In this document: positions 46,705 through 55,904 of the stretch, in pieces
How the letters are laid out: the number at the start of each line of letters is the position of its first letter
How positions within the stretch are numbered: position 1 is the first letter of the stretch
NCBI GenBank assembly: GCA_020056965.1
Contig: JAGVGT010000031.1
Span: 54,170 to 118,169, forward strand
DNA length: 64,000 bases
Direction: 5' to 3'
Source of the DNA: Deltaproteobacteria bacterium
GTDB lineage: Bacteria > Desulfobacterota > Desulfobulbia > Desulfobulbales > JAGXFP01
Position numbers and translations under genes: made by a program
Notes under the pieces: model-generated
The model's input: only the letters and a program-made list of their open reading frames with translations
Databases searched by the model: none
Told to the model about the DNA's origin: nothing

Positions 46705-48819
46705 TCAGTGTTCCAAGTCAATCTCGAAATAGAGCGAGGACTTCTTGAAGTGGGCAAGGACGTTCTTCAACCCCTGCAGGGTCTCGACCTGGAATTTCAC
46801 CTCCCAGGCCGAGGTTTTGGCGGCCTGCCCGGAGGTGAGGTGGATGATCTCGGAGATCTTCATCTCCTCGGGGGCCACGCTCAGCAGCATCAGGAGGCGA
46901 TTGCGGCTGGGGGTCGAGAGGAAGAGCAGGGTCTGCTCCTTTTCGACCCGGGTTTCCTTGAGCTTCCAGCGCAGCTCCACCACGTCCTCCCGCTGCACCC
47001 CGAGGGTGGCGATCTTCTCGCACTCCTTGCTGTGCACCGAGATGCCCCGCTCGCTCAACAACCCGATCAGCCCCTTGTCAACCGGCACTGGGTGACAGCA
47101 GCGAGAGAACTTGATCACCGCCGGGTCCAGGGTTTCCGGGTAGATCCGGTTTAAGGCGCCGGTGGGCGGCTGCAGGAGCGCCCGGCCGCCGTAGAGCTTG
47201 TCGCGGATGGCCAGCACCGCCTGCTTTAAGGGCAGGCCGCCCTCGCCGATATGCTGGAAGAACTCCTCGGCCGAGCCGACCTGATGGCCCTCGTAAACCA
47301 GCTCCATCTCCTCCTTGTCCAGGAGATCAACCGGAATGCCGTAGCGCTTGAGCTCCTGCTCGATGATGGCCCGGCCGATCTCCCGGGCCACCTTCTCGCG
47401 CCGGCCCCGGAACATCTTGCTCAACTCGGAACGGGCCCGGGGGGTCTGGCAGAGTTCGAGGATGGCGGGGTCGAAGACCACCGGCTCGGGCCGGGTGATG
47501 ATCTGCACCGGGTCGCCGTCCCTAAGGCGGGCCTCGGGTCCCAGCTTGTGGTTGCCGACCATGGCGTAGAGGCAGCGGCGACCCACCTCGGTGTGGACCT
47601 TGAAGGCGAAATCGAGAACGATGCTCTTGATCGGCAGACAGACCTCGTCGCCCTTGGGGGTGTAAGTGTAAATCTCCTTCTTGCCGCTGGCGGCGATGAT
47701 CTCCCGGTAAGAGATATTCTCATCGGTGCCGATGATGTCGAACATCTCCTTGATCGCCTTGGCGAAGGCGCTGGGTACCTTGCCCTGGGTCTTCCATTCC
47801 TTGAGGATGCCGGAGCGGCCGGTTTCCACCATCTCCCGAGTGCGGATCTTGAAGAGGTACTTGGTGCCGCGGATGTTGGCCCGGACATGCAGACACTGGT
47901 AGCCGGTGGGCTTGGGGTTGGCGACGAAGTCGCGAATGGTCCGGGGGATGGGCGGGTAGGCCTGGTTGACCACCCCCAGCACCCGGTAGCAGGTCTGGAC
48001 GTCCTCGACCATGATCAGGATTTCCAGGGGGGTTTCGATCTCGCGGTTCAGCTGTTTCTGGGTCGGATCGAAATAGGCCCACAGCCCCTTGACCCGCAGA
48101 GCGATCTCGGCGGTAATCCAGGCCTTCTGGGCCTCCTCGCGCAGGTGGTCAAGGATGGTCTTGACCTCCTCGCTGTCCTGGAGCTGGCGAATCCGGTTTT
48201 CCAGTTTGGTGGCCTGGCGGGGAAACTTGTAGCGCAGGGCCAGGTCGTAGAGTTCCCTTTTCAACTTGAAGAGGCCGATCACCCCGGCCATCGGGGCAAA
48301 GACGTCGAGGGTCTCCTCGGCGATCTTCTGCTGCTTGTGGCGGGGCATCGACGCCATGGTCCGCAGGTTGTGGAGCCGGTCGGCCAGCTTGATCAGCATT
48401 ACCTCCAACCGGGAGGCCGAGCCCAGGAAAATCTTGCGGTGGACCTGCTTGACGAAGGCCTGGTGGTCGCCCTCGAAATCGGCCATCTTGGTGAGGCCGT
48501 CGACGATGTCCTCGACACCCTTGCCAAACATCTCGCCGATCACCTCCCGGGTGACCTCCTTGACATCCTCGACGGTATCGTGCAGTACGGCGGCGGCCAG
48601 GGTCTCGGGATCACGGACCCCGAACTCCTCGACCAGGATGCGGGTCACCTCGCAGGGATGGCTGACGTAGGCCTCGCCGGACTTGCGCCTCTGGTCCTGA
48701 TGGGCGTCCACGGCAAAGGAGAAGGCCCGCCAGAACAGATGGGCCTCACCGCCCTGGCCGCCCAGCACCCCTTCCATGTCGCGGCAGAACTGCCCGATGT
48801 CGAATACGTTTTCCGCCAC
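46705..48819 (-). CDS. RelA/SpoT-family (p)ppGpp synthetase/hydrolase
   Basis: HD domain AAAVLHDTVEDV...KLADRLHNLRTM; synthetase TGYQCLHVRANIRG; TGS TPKGDEVCLP. Confidence 0.93.
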   Translation of the reverse strand: MAENVFDIGQFCRDMEGVLGGQGGEAHLFWRAFSFAVDAHQDQRRKSGEAYVSHPCEVTRILVEEFGVRDPETLAAAVLHDTVEDVKEVTREVIGEMFGKGVEDIVDGLTKMADFEGDHQAFVKQVHRKIFLGSASRLEVMLIKLADRLHNLRTMASMPRHKQQKIAEETLDVFAPMAGVIGLFKLKRELYDLALRYKFPRQATKLENRIRQLQDSEEVKTILDHLREEAQKAWITAEIALRVKGLWAYFDPTQKQLNREIETPLEILIMVEDVQTCYRVLGVVNQAYPPIPRTIRDFVANPKPTGYQCLHVRANIRGTKYLFKIRTREMVETGRSGILKEWKTQGKVPSAFAKAIKEMFDIIGTDENISYREIIAASGKKEIYTYTPKGDEVCLPIKSIVLDFAFKVHTEVGRRCLYAMVGNHKLGPEARLRDGDPVQIITRPEPVVFDPAILELCQTPRARSELSKMFRGRREKVAREIGRAIIEQELKRYGIPVDLLDKEEMELVYEGHQVGSAEEFFQHIGEGGLPLKQAVLAIRDKLYGGRALLQPPTGALNRIYPETLDPAVIKFSRCCHPVPVDKGLIGLLSERGISVHSKECEKIATLGVQREDVVELRWKLKETRVEKEQTLLFLSTPSRNRLLMLLSVAPEEMKISEIIHLTSGQAAKTSAWEVKFQVETLQGLKNVLAHFKKSSLYFEIDLEH

Positions 48820-49083
48820 TATTGATCCCGTTGTTGTCGTCTGCGCCAATCCCAAAGCCAGCACCGGCCTTCAAACAACTGAAGGCCGGCCGTTCAGAGT
48901 TTGCCCCATTCCGCGGCTTTGGGCAATAAATTGTTTACGCCGCCGCCCCGGAAGGTTTAGGATTCGCTAGGAAAAGACCGAAGAGCAGAGACTGAAGGCT
49001 GAAGACGGCAGGCAAACGGGGAACGGTTTGATTAAGTTCCCACAATCTTCGCTCTTCAGCCTAAATACCTATAAGGAAAACAT

Positions 49084-51405
49084 ATGCCACGCAATCAACG
49101 CCCCCCTCGTCGAGCCCCTGGCGGTAAACGCCGCCCCGAGCAACGCCAGCCCGCCCAGGCCCGGCGGCAAGGCCGCCAGGGCCACCACCAGTCGTCGCCG
49201 GAAACCCCACGCGCCTTGAGCATGGAAGACCAACTCTTCCTCCTGCTTCATTCCCTTGGCGGCAAACTGGGTCACCAGGAAATCATCCGGGGCCTCAAGC
49301 CCGAGTCGCGCGGCGCCCAACGCAAGCTGGACAAGCTCCTCGACCAGCTCGGCCGGGACCGGGTGCTGGACAATGACGACGGGACTTACAGCCTGCGGCC
49401 CGGCCGGGATCTGTTCGAGGCCACCCTCGGCGTCCATCCGCGCGGCTTCGGCTTTGCCACCCCGGTGGCGGCACCTCCCGGCCGGGAAAACGATATCTTC
49501 ATCCCCTTTCCCCACCTGGGTGGCGCCTCCCACGGCGACCGGGTTTTGGTGCGGGTCGAGGACCCCCGCAAGGAGCGCCAGGAAGGACGGATCGTCAAGG
49601 TGTTGAACCGGGGCACCACCCGGCTGGTTGGGATCTACCGGCTGGGCCGGGTCTTCCCCGAGGACCAGCGCTTCACCTACCGGGTGCTGGTCGATCCGGA
49701 TTCCGTGAGCAGCCAGGACGAGGGCAAGGTGGTGTTGGCCGAGATCACCGATTTCAGCAGCGACCCCCTGCATCCCAAAGGCCGGATCCTCCAGGTCCTG
49801 GGCGACCCCGACGACCCGGCCATCCAGGCCGAGATCGTCATCTACGCCCACGATCTGCCCCATAGTTTCAGCCCGGCCGCCCTGGCCGAGGCCGAGGCCC
49901 TGGTGCCGGCCATCCAGCCCGGACCGGACCGGCTCGATCTGCGCGCCATCCCCCACGTCACCATCGACGGCGAGACCGCCCAGGACTTTGACGATGCCGT
50001 CTCGATTGAGGAGACTCCCAAGGGTTACCGGCTCTACGTCTCCATCGCCGACGTCAGCCATTACGTCACCCCCGGTTCGCCCCTGGACGACGAGGCCTAT
50101 CATCGCGGGACCAGCATCTATTTCCCGGGCCGGGTGGTGCCGATGCTGCCGGAGCGGCTTTCCAACGACCTCTGCAGCCTGGTGCCGGACCAGGACCGGC
50201 TGGCCTTCACCGCCATCCTCGACTTCGACGCCGAGGGCAAGCCGATCGGCAAGAAGTTCACCCGGGCGGTGATCCGCAGCCATTTCCGCTTCACCTACAA
50301 CCTGGTCCAGGAGATCCTTGACGCCGCCCCCAAGGCCAAGGTCCGCGCCAGCCACCGGGAGTTCGTCCAGCCCCTGCAGACCATGGCCACCCTGGCCGGT
50401 GCCCTGGAAAAGCGGCGGTCCAAGCGGGGCAGCATCGGCTTCGAGATCCCCGAGGCCGATATTCGGCTGGACGCCGACGGCGCCATCGCCTCGGTCTCGC
50501 GGACCAACCGGCTCCAGGCCCATAAACTGATCGAGGAGTTCATGCTGGCCGCCAACGAGGCAGTGGCCGAGACCTTCACCAAGGCGGCCAAGGAGGCGCG
50601 GCGCGACTTCCTCTACCGGATCCACGAACAGCCCGACCCCTTAAAGGTGGAGAATTTCGTCGAGTTCGCCCGCACCATCGGCGTCCCGCTGGGCCGCGAC
50701 CCCGGCACCCCCAGCTGGTTTGCCAAGATCATCCAGTCGGTGCACGGCTCCCCCCGCGAGTATGTGATCAGCAACCTGCTGCTCCGGACCATGCAGCAGG
50801 CCCGCTACTCGCCGGAGAACGTCGGCCACTTCGGCCTGGCCGCCAGCGACTACTGCCACTTCACCTCGCCGATCCGCCGCTACCCGGACCTCTTGGTCCA
50901 CCGCTCCCTGACCCGGCTGCTCACCCCCAAGACCGGCCGGGGCAAGCCCTTCTACGCCGATATCCAGGAGGCCGGCCTCTTTCTCTCCGACCGGGAGCGC
51001 AAGGCGGTGACCGCCGAGCGCGAGGTGACCGAGCGGCTGCAGGTACGCTACATGGCCAAGCACGTCGGCGAGGAGTTTGACGGCATCGTCTCCGGGGTGG
51101 CCGGGTTCGGCCTCTTCGTGGAGCTGCTGGATTCCTTCATCAGCGGCGGGGTGCCGGTGGCCGACCTCACCGACGACTTTTACGAGATCGACGAGAAGAA
51201 CCACCGGCTGCTGGGCAAGCGCTCGGGCCGCAAGATCAACATCGGCGACATCATCAAGGTCAAGGTGGCGGCGGTCCATATCGAACGGCGGCGGATCGAC
51301 TTTGTACCGGTCTGGCAGGAGGAACAACCGTCCGCCGGTGAAGGCGGGAAAAAGGGCAAGACAGGGGCACCACCGGAGACAAAACGCCGTTCCCGAAGGC
51401 GCTGA
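49084..51405 (+). CDS. rnr: ribonuclease R
   Basis: IDGETAQDFDDAVSIEET, YHRGTSIYFPGRVVPMLPERLSNDLCSL, S1 domain at C-terminus. Confidence 0.95.
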   Translation: MPRNQRPPRRAPGGKRRPEQRQPAQARRQGRQGHHQSSPETPRALSMEDQLFLLLHSLGGKLGHQEIIRGLKPESRGAQRKLDKLLDQLGRDRVLDNDDGTYSLRPGRDLFEATLGVHPRGFGFATPVAAPPGRENDIFIPFPHLGGASHGDRVLVRVEDPRKERQEGRIVKVLNRGTTRLVGIYRLGRVFPEDQRFTYRVLVDPDSVSSQDEGKVVLAEITDFSSDPLHPKGRILQVLGDPDDPAIQAEIVIYAHDLPHSFSPAALAEAEALVPAIQPGPDRLDLRAIPHVTIDGETAQDFDDAVSIEETPKGYRLYVSIADVSHYVTPGSPLDDEAYHRGTSIYFPGRVVPMLPERLSNDLCSLVPDQDRLAFTAILDFDAEGKPIGKKFTRAVIRSHFRFTYNLVQEILDAAPKAKVRASHREFVQPLQTMATLAGALEKRRSKRGSIGFEIPEADIRLDADGAIASVSRTNRLQAHKLIEEFMLAANEAVAETFTKAAKEARRDFLYRIHEQPDPLKVENFVEFARTIGVPLGRDPGTPSWFAKIIQSVHGSPREYVISNLLLRTMQQARYSPENVGHFGLAASDYCHFTSPIRRYPDLLVHRSLTRLLTPKTGRGKPFYADIQEAGLFLSDRERKAVTAEREVTERLQVRYMAKHVGEEFDGIVSGVAGFGLFVELLDSFISGGVPVADLTDDFYEIDEKNHRLLGKRSGRKINIGDIIKVKVAAVHIERRRIDFVPVWQEEQPSAGEGGKKGKTGAPPETKRRSRRR

Positions 51406-51430
51406 AAACTGTTGTGTGTAACAGTAACTT

Positions 51431-51592
51431 TCCGTTCACACTGAGCCTGTCGAAGTGTGGCCCAGTTCGATTTAGGCAACCAAGGGTATTGGCTTGTTAA
51501 AATGCGGGATTAGCCAATTATTACGATTGGGTATTCTGGTGCGGACTTAGTATTAAGTTGGGCCGTCCTTCGACAAGCTCAGGACGAACGGA
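51431..51592. repeat. pair of inverted REP-like units (ccgttcacactgagcctgtcgaagtgtggccca ... gggccgtccttcgacaagctcaggacgaacgg)
   Basis: Inverted arms; third copy near 180-213. Confidence 0.8.
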
Positions 51593-51629
51593 GCAGCTGA
51601 TTGTTATACACCAAAGGAGAGGTAGGAAG

Positions 51630-51848
51630 ATGCTCTTTGCCCTTTATATTGTTGGCGGTTTATTAGCCATAGGTATGATAATTGGAGATATTTATTCAAT
51701 ATTCAAAGAAGACGTCAAAATGGCCGATGGTATAGGGCACAAAACAAAAACTTTTTTATTTCAAAGCTTCCAAACCCTTTTCTTCTTAACAGCCGCTTTT
51801 GTTTTTTCATGGGTAGCTGTCGGTTTTATCTACACAAAAAACAAATGA
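51630..51848 (+). CDS. small membrane protein
   Basis: aaaggagagg RBS; two TM segments. Confidence 0.5.
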   Translation: MLFALYIVGGLLAIGMIIGDIYSIFKEDVKMADGIGHKTKTFLFQSFQTLFFLTAAFVFSWVAVGFIYTKNK

Positions 51849-52015
51849 ATATAACCTTATAGTGAATGTCTTATTGAAACTGCTAAAATATAGTTTTTTT
51901 CAGGTGACAAGAGTGCACCTGACATCTACAGGACGATTGTTGTCAAAGTAATGGTTGAGGCTCGTTCCAAAATCAATGTCTAGTAGGCTTCACCATGATC
52001 GAAATGCAACGACGA

Positions 52016-52552
52016 ATGTTATACACCCCAATCTTTCACATCGACACTAACCTTATCAACGCTCGCTGCTCACTTCCCACAATGAACCAAATCGAGAAGT
52101 GGGCTGCTGACGAAATAATCTTGGTAAACATGTCCGGTGTAAGTTTCAAAGAAGCGTTTGCGGGAAACAATGCAACTCGCACAAAGAAAACCCTCGCTCA
52201 GTTGTTCACCCTTACCGACGAAAACATAGATATCACTTGCAAGCGCTATCGTGAGATAGAAAACACTATCTTCCCTGGAGGCGCGAAAAACCAAAACCAG
52301 CAAAACGACGTGAAGATTATTTACGAGGCAGCGCATTGGAATGCCATATTGATAACGCATGATGGCGCCTCCAAGAGTCAGCCTGGTGGAATTTTGGGCA
52401 GACGCGACAAACTGCGCGGCTTCGTACAAATATTGTCTGATACAGAGGCCGTAGAGTTTGTTCGCCGCAAAATTGCCGAACGCGACGCCTTAAACCGTCT
52501 TGTTGCCAAGGAAACAGGGGAGCGCCTCCCTACATGGGTAGGAGATGACTGA
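52016..52552 (+). CDS. PIN-like domain protein
   Basis: IFHIDTNLINAR ... NDVKIIYEAAHWNAILITHDGASK; acidic residue spacing typical of PIN-like nucleases. Confidence 0.5.
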   Translation: MLYTPIFHIDTNLINARCSLPTMNQIEKWAADEIILVNMSGVSFKEAFAGNNATRTKKTLAQLFTLTDENIDITCKRYREIENTIFPGGAKNQNQQNDVKIIYEAAHWNAILITHDGASKSQPGGILGRRDKLRGFVQILSDTEAVEFVRRKIAERDALNRLVAKETGERLPTWVGDD

Positions 52553-52670
52553 CTTCACTTCTGCCTTGACGCTCCCTTGGCTCTAGTAGGTTGATTTATC
52601 TAAAAAAGGGTATCCGGTCACGGCCGAATACCTTCCACATGCAAGACATTCCAAAAAACACGGAACCACC

Positions 52671-54260
52671 ATGCCCGCAAAACCAATCCGCAAAATCCTG
52701 ATCCTCACCCGCGAGTACGACGGCCTGGCCGGCGCCGGCGGGGTCAAGGACTTCACCGCCCAGCTGGCTGCGGCCTTGGCCCGCAAGGGTAACCGCCAGG
52801 TCACCGTCATGCTGCCCTGCTACGGCTTCATGGACCCGGAGGCGTTGGGCTTTGCCTTAAGCGACCTCACTCTGGAAGTGGAGATGAACTACGTGGGCCG
52901 GGAGCGCCGGGAGTCGGTGCGCTTCTGGGAGGCCAGCCGCGACGGGGTGCGGATCGTCCTGGTTGGTGCCGACCGCTACACCGAAAAAGGTGGGGTCTAT
53001 ACCTACACCGCTGCCGAAACGGCCTCCTACCCCAGACATCAGCAGGGCCAGGCCCATTACGACTACTTCGCCATGAACCTCCTGCTGCAGAAGGCGGCCA
53101 TCGCCCGACTGGTCCGGCTGGACGAGCGGCCGGAGATCATCCACTGCCAGGATGGCCACACCGCCCTACTGCCCGCCCTGATCCGGGAGAACGAGGGCTA
53201 CCGCCACTACTTCCACGCCACCGGCTGCCTGGTCACCATCCACAACGCCGGGGTGGGCTACCACCAGGAGGTGGGCGACCTGGCCTTCGCCGAGCGCATC
53301 ACCGGCCTGCCCTCGCGGGTGATCCTCGCCAACCAGTTGAACGGCCAGTTCGATCCCTTCCTGGCCGCCGCCACTTACAGCATCCTGAACACGGTGAGCG
53401 AGAACTACGCCCGTGAGCTGCAGGAGAGCGAGGATGACGACCTGACCGGCGGGCTGGGCCACAAACTGCTGACCCGCGGGGTGATCCTGGAAGGGGTGAC
53501 CAACGGCATCGAACCGGACCATTACGACCCCGCCCATCCGGAACGGCTGGGGCTGGTGGCCGGTTTTTCTCCGGAGCGGGGCCAGTGGAGCGGCAAGGCT
53601 CGCTGCCGGGCCGATCTGGTGGCGACCATGGCGGCGGGCAATTCCTCGGGCGTCCTCCAGACCGGCCACCTCGAATCGCATCCCAGCCAGCCGCTCTTCA
53701 CCTTTATCGGCCGCTTCACCGCCCAGAAAGGGGTGGATAAATTGATCGGCGCCCTGGAAACCCTGTTGCCCCTGGACAAGAAGTTCCAGATCTTGATCAT
53801 GGGCAGCGGCGACAAGGAAACCGAGGATGCGCTGGTCCGGCTGGCCGGCTCCGAACTTTACCGGGGGCGGCTCTGCCTGCTGCGCGGCTACGACGAGCAG
53901 TTGGCCATGCGGGTGTACGCAGCCGGGGATTTCTTCGTGATCCCCTCCCGCTACGAGCCCTGTGGGCTGACCGACTTCATCGCCCAGCTCTTCGGCAACC
54001 TGCCCATCGTCCACCACATCGGTGGGCTGGTCAAGGTGGTGGACGGCGTCACCGGCCTGGCCTACCGGGAGCACAACTCCGCCGCCCTGATGGGCGCCAT
54101 GCTCAAGGCCTTGGAGCTGTTCCGCAGCGAACCGGCCAAGGTCCGGGAAATGCGCGAGGCGGCGGTGGCTCATATCAAGGAGAACTACACCTGGGATATC
54201 GTGGTTGAGCGTTATCTGGCGCTGTATCGAAGGGCGCTGGAGATGGCGGAGAAGGGGTAA
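52671..54260 (+). CDS. glycogen/starch synthase-type (GT5) glycosyltransferase
   Basis: GLAGAGGVKDFTAQLAAALA, GVTNGIEPDHYDP, FIGRFTAQKGVDKLI, FFVIPSRYEPCGLTDFIAQLFGNLPIV. Confidence 0.88.
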   Translation: MPAKPIRKILILTREYDGLAGAGGVKDFTAQLAAALARKGNRQVTVMLPCYGFMDPEALGFALSDLTLEVEMNYVGRERRESVRFWEASRDGVRIVLVGADRYTEKGGVYTYTAAETASYPRHQQGQAHYDYFAMNLLLQKAAIARLVRLDERPEIIHCQDGHTALLPALIRENEGYRHYFHATGCLVTIHNAGVGYHQEVGDLAFAERITGLPSRVILANQLNGQFDPFLAAATYSILNTVSENYARELQESEDDDLTGGLGHKLLTRGVILEGVTNGIEPDHYDPAHPERLGLVAGFSPERGQWSGKARCRADLVATMAAGNSSGVLQTGHLESHPSQPLFTFIGRFTAQKGVDKLIGALETLLPLDKKFQILIMGSGDKETEDALVRLAGSELYRGRLCLLRGYDEQLAMRVYAAGDFFVIPSRYEPCGLTDFIAQLFGNLPIVHHIGGLVKVVDGVTGLAYREHNSAALMGAMLKALELFRSEPAKVREMREAAVAHIKENYTWDIVVERYLALYRRALEMAEKG

Positions 54261-54326
54261 TAGCGAAAGATTTCCTGGCGTATATCTTCCCGATTGGGAT
54301 GATATACGGATCTGCTTAATTACTTG

Positions 54327-54960
54327 TTCTGCTAAAGAATTTTCTTAATACGTCCTGGAGGCACTTTCACGATGAAAATAAAGAGCATCGAAAGATTATT
54401 TATAAAAGCTGCCTGTCCGACCTGTCCTGTCTGCCGTAAGAAATTTCCAAGAAATGAAAGAGAACGAGCTTGTGTAATCGCTTCGTATGGCACCCTTGAG
54501 GAACATTATTGCTCTAAAGCTAAAAAATCACAAAACATAGAAACAAAAAAACCATTAAAAAAAGAAACTACCCGCATAAACCCTAAAAAGGTTAGTCGCA
54601 TGTCTTGTCAAACATGTGGCAATACATTCTTAATCAACTCTTCTGGTTATCTTGAGGAACATAATTGTAATAACCCTAACCCTACAAAAAAAGAATTTAT
54701 AAAACGAATGCTTTCAGGTGGCGGAGCGAATGGCACTGGAAAGAGAAGATAGCCCGTGTGGGATGTAGTTCTTTAAAAAGCATTCCTTGCGAAAAATGGG
54801 GTTATTCTTGATCTTGCCTCTCGGTGTATAGAACATGGCTAAAATAGCAGAACAAGGCGTTTAACTATGACCGGGGCCACGGCGGCGCGGTCTACCTTGC
54901 CATCCTACAACTTCATTACTCCAGCCGGGCGCAGTGTTGCCCCGGCAAGTTAACTTTGCG
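54327..54960 (+). mobile_element. integron gene cassette 3
   Basis: Begins G|TTCTGCTA (54326-54334); attC R'' end TAGCAGAAC (54845-54853) is its perfect 9-nt complement. Confidence 0.85.
54372..54752 (+). CDS. cassette-encoded protein with two zinc-finger-like repeats
   Basis: CPVCRKKFPRNERERACVIASYGTLEEHYC and CQTCGNTFLINSSGYLEEHNC. Confidence 0.65.
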   Translation: MKIKSIERLFIKAACPTCPVCRKKFPRNERERACVIASYGTLEEHYCSKAKKSQNIETKKPLKKETTRINPKKVSRMSCQTCGNTFLINSSGYLEEHNCNNPNPTKKEFIKRMLSGGGANGTGKRR

Positions 54961-54966
54961 TTATGC
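54845..54966 (+). repeat. attC recombination site 3
   Basis: R'' GCAGAAC; arms ttaact..accggggcc / gccccggcaagttaac; R' core GTTATGC at 54960-54966. Confidence 0.85.
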
Positions 54967-54977
54967 ACTGGTGAATC

Positions 54978-55634
54978 ATGGTTGACCTTAAATCTACAGG
55001 TTTGACACTTAACTTTCGTCCAGGATTTGGGCTGGCCCACTTGCGGACAGCCTCCAAGCTCTCTGAATTATGTGGAGAGGTTGAAGTCAAGAATGAAGGC
55101 GCTAAGTTTGGTCCTTTTTTTGATGATATTAACGATTATTCATCTGCGTGTGTTATGTCTTGCGTTGCTTCATTAGAGGCTTATATAAACGAAATATTTA
55201 TTGATAGAGAAAAACACTTTAAAATTCATGATATTAACTTGATGGATGATTTATGGGACATTTTAGAAAAAAAAAGCATAATCGACAAATTTCAATTTGC
55301 TCTTCTGCTTAAAAATAAGGAAAAGTTCAAAACATCCTCAAAAGTCATGGATCACGTCAAAACATTGATCAAACTTCGTAATTCTTTGGTTCATTTTAAG
55401 CCTGAATGGGTTCATCTTCAGAAAGAGCACGACAAAATAGGTAAGGCCTTAATCGGTAAGTTTGAAATGAGTTCGTTTTTGCAATCAGCAGAACCGATAT
55501 TTCCTCTTCGCTGTATGTCATATAGCATGACTAAGTGGGCAGTTCGGTCAAGTCACGAATTCATCAACGAGTTTTCTGATTTATCAACAATCGAAAATCG
55601 TATTAAGAATTTTGAGCATATTTTCAATTTATGA
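54978..55634 (+). CDS. cassette-encoded HEPN-like protein
   Basis: Helical; CVASLEAYINEIF and LIKLRNSLVHFKPEW (RNxxxH) motif. Confidence 0.6.
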   Translation: MVDLKSTGLTLNFRPGFGLAHLRTASKLSELCGEVEVKNEGAKFGPFFDDINDYSSACVMSCVASLEAYINEIFIDREKHFKIHDINLMDDLWDILEKKSIIDKFQFALLLKNKEKFKTSSKVMDHVKTLIKLRNSLVHFKPEWVHLQKEHDKIGKALIGKFEMSSFLQSAEPIFPLRCMSYSMTKWAVRSSHEFINEFSDLSTIENRIKNFEHIFNL

Positions 55635-55638
55635 AAAC

Positions 55639-55696
55639 GCATAACAAACGATTAGAGAGGGACGCGGTAAAGATATGCGGCGCTAAAGCGGTCAAA
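55639..55696 (+). repeat. left half of attC 4, ~50 nt nearly identical to attC 1
   Basis: aacaaacgattagagagggacgcggtaaagatatgcggcgctaaagcggtcaa versus 1816-1868; few mismatches. Confidence 0.8.
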
Positions 55697-55752
55697 CACG
55701 TAAGGTGCAATCTGCCGCCATCCCATGTAGGGCGGCAATAGCGCAGCGCATT
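55697..55752 (+). repeat. inverted copy of 1005-1061 repeat, abutting truncated attC 4
   Basis: See 1005-1061. Confidence 0.85.
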
Positions 55753-55904
55753 GCGCCGGATGAATCGGCCCGAGACATTGGAACGAAAGCAACTCATCTG
55801 CCATGCCTGATTTTGTGCGTGTTGCTTGATAGCACTGATAACCCCCTCACCCTCACACTCCTCGAGAGATGAGATTTTCTCCTAAAAGACCAGCGAGCCT
55901 CGAC

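Larger units (their letters stand above)
54961..55696 (+). mobile_element. integron gene cassette 4 with truncated attC
   Basis: Begins TTATGC; R'' GCATAAC at 55639-55645 complementary. Confidence 0.75.

Noticed and set aside
51603-52027. GTTATACACC occurs before the 51630 ORF and again at 52018, with ATATAAC after the 51848 stop: another integron cassette?
   Set aside because: The second core falls inside or at the start of the PIN-like CDS, the flanking arms are not complementary, and no matching R'' follows 52552. Too weak without a covariance search.
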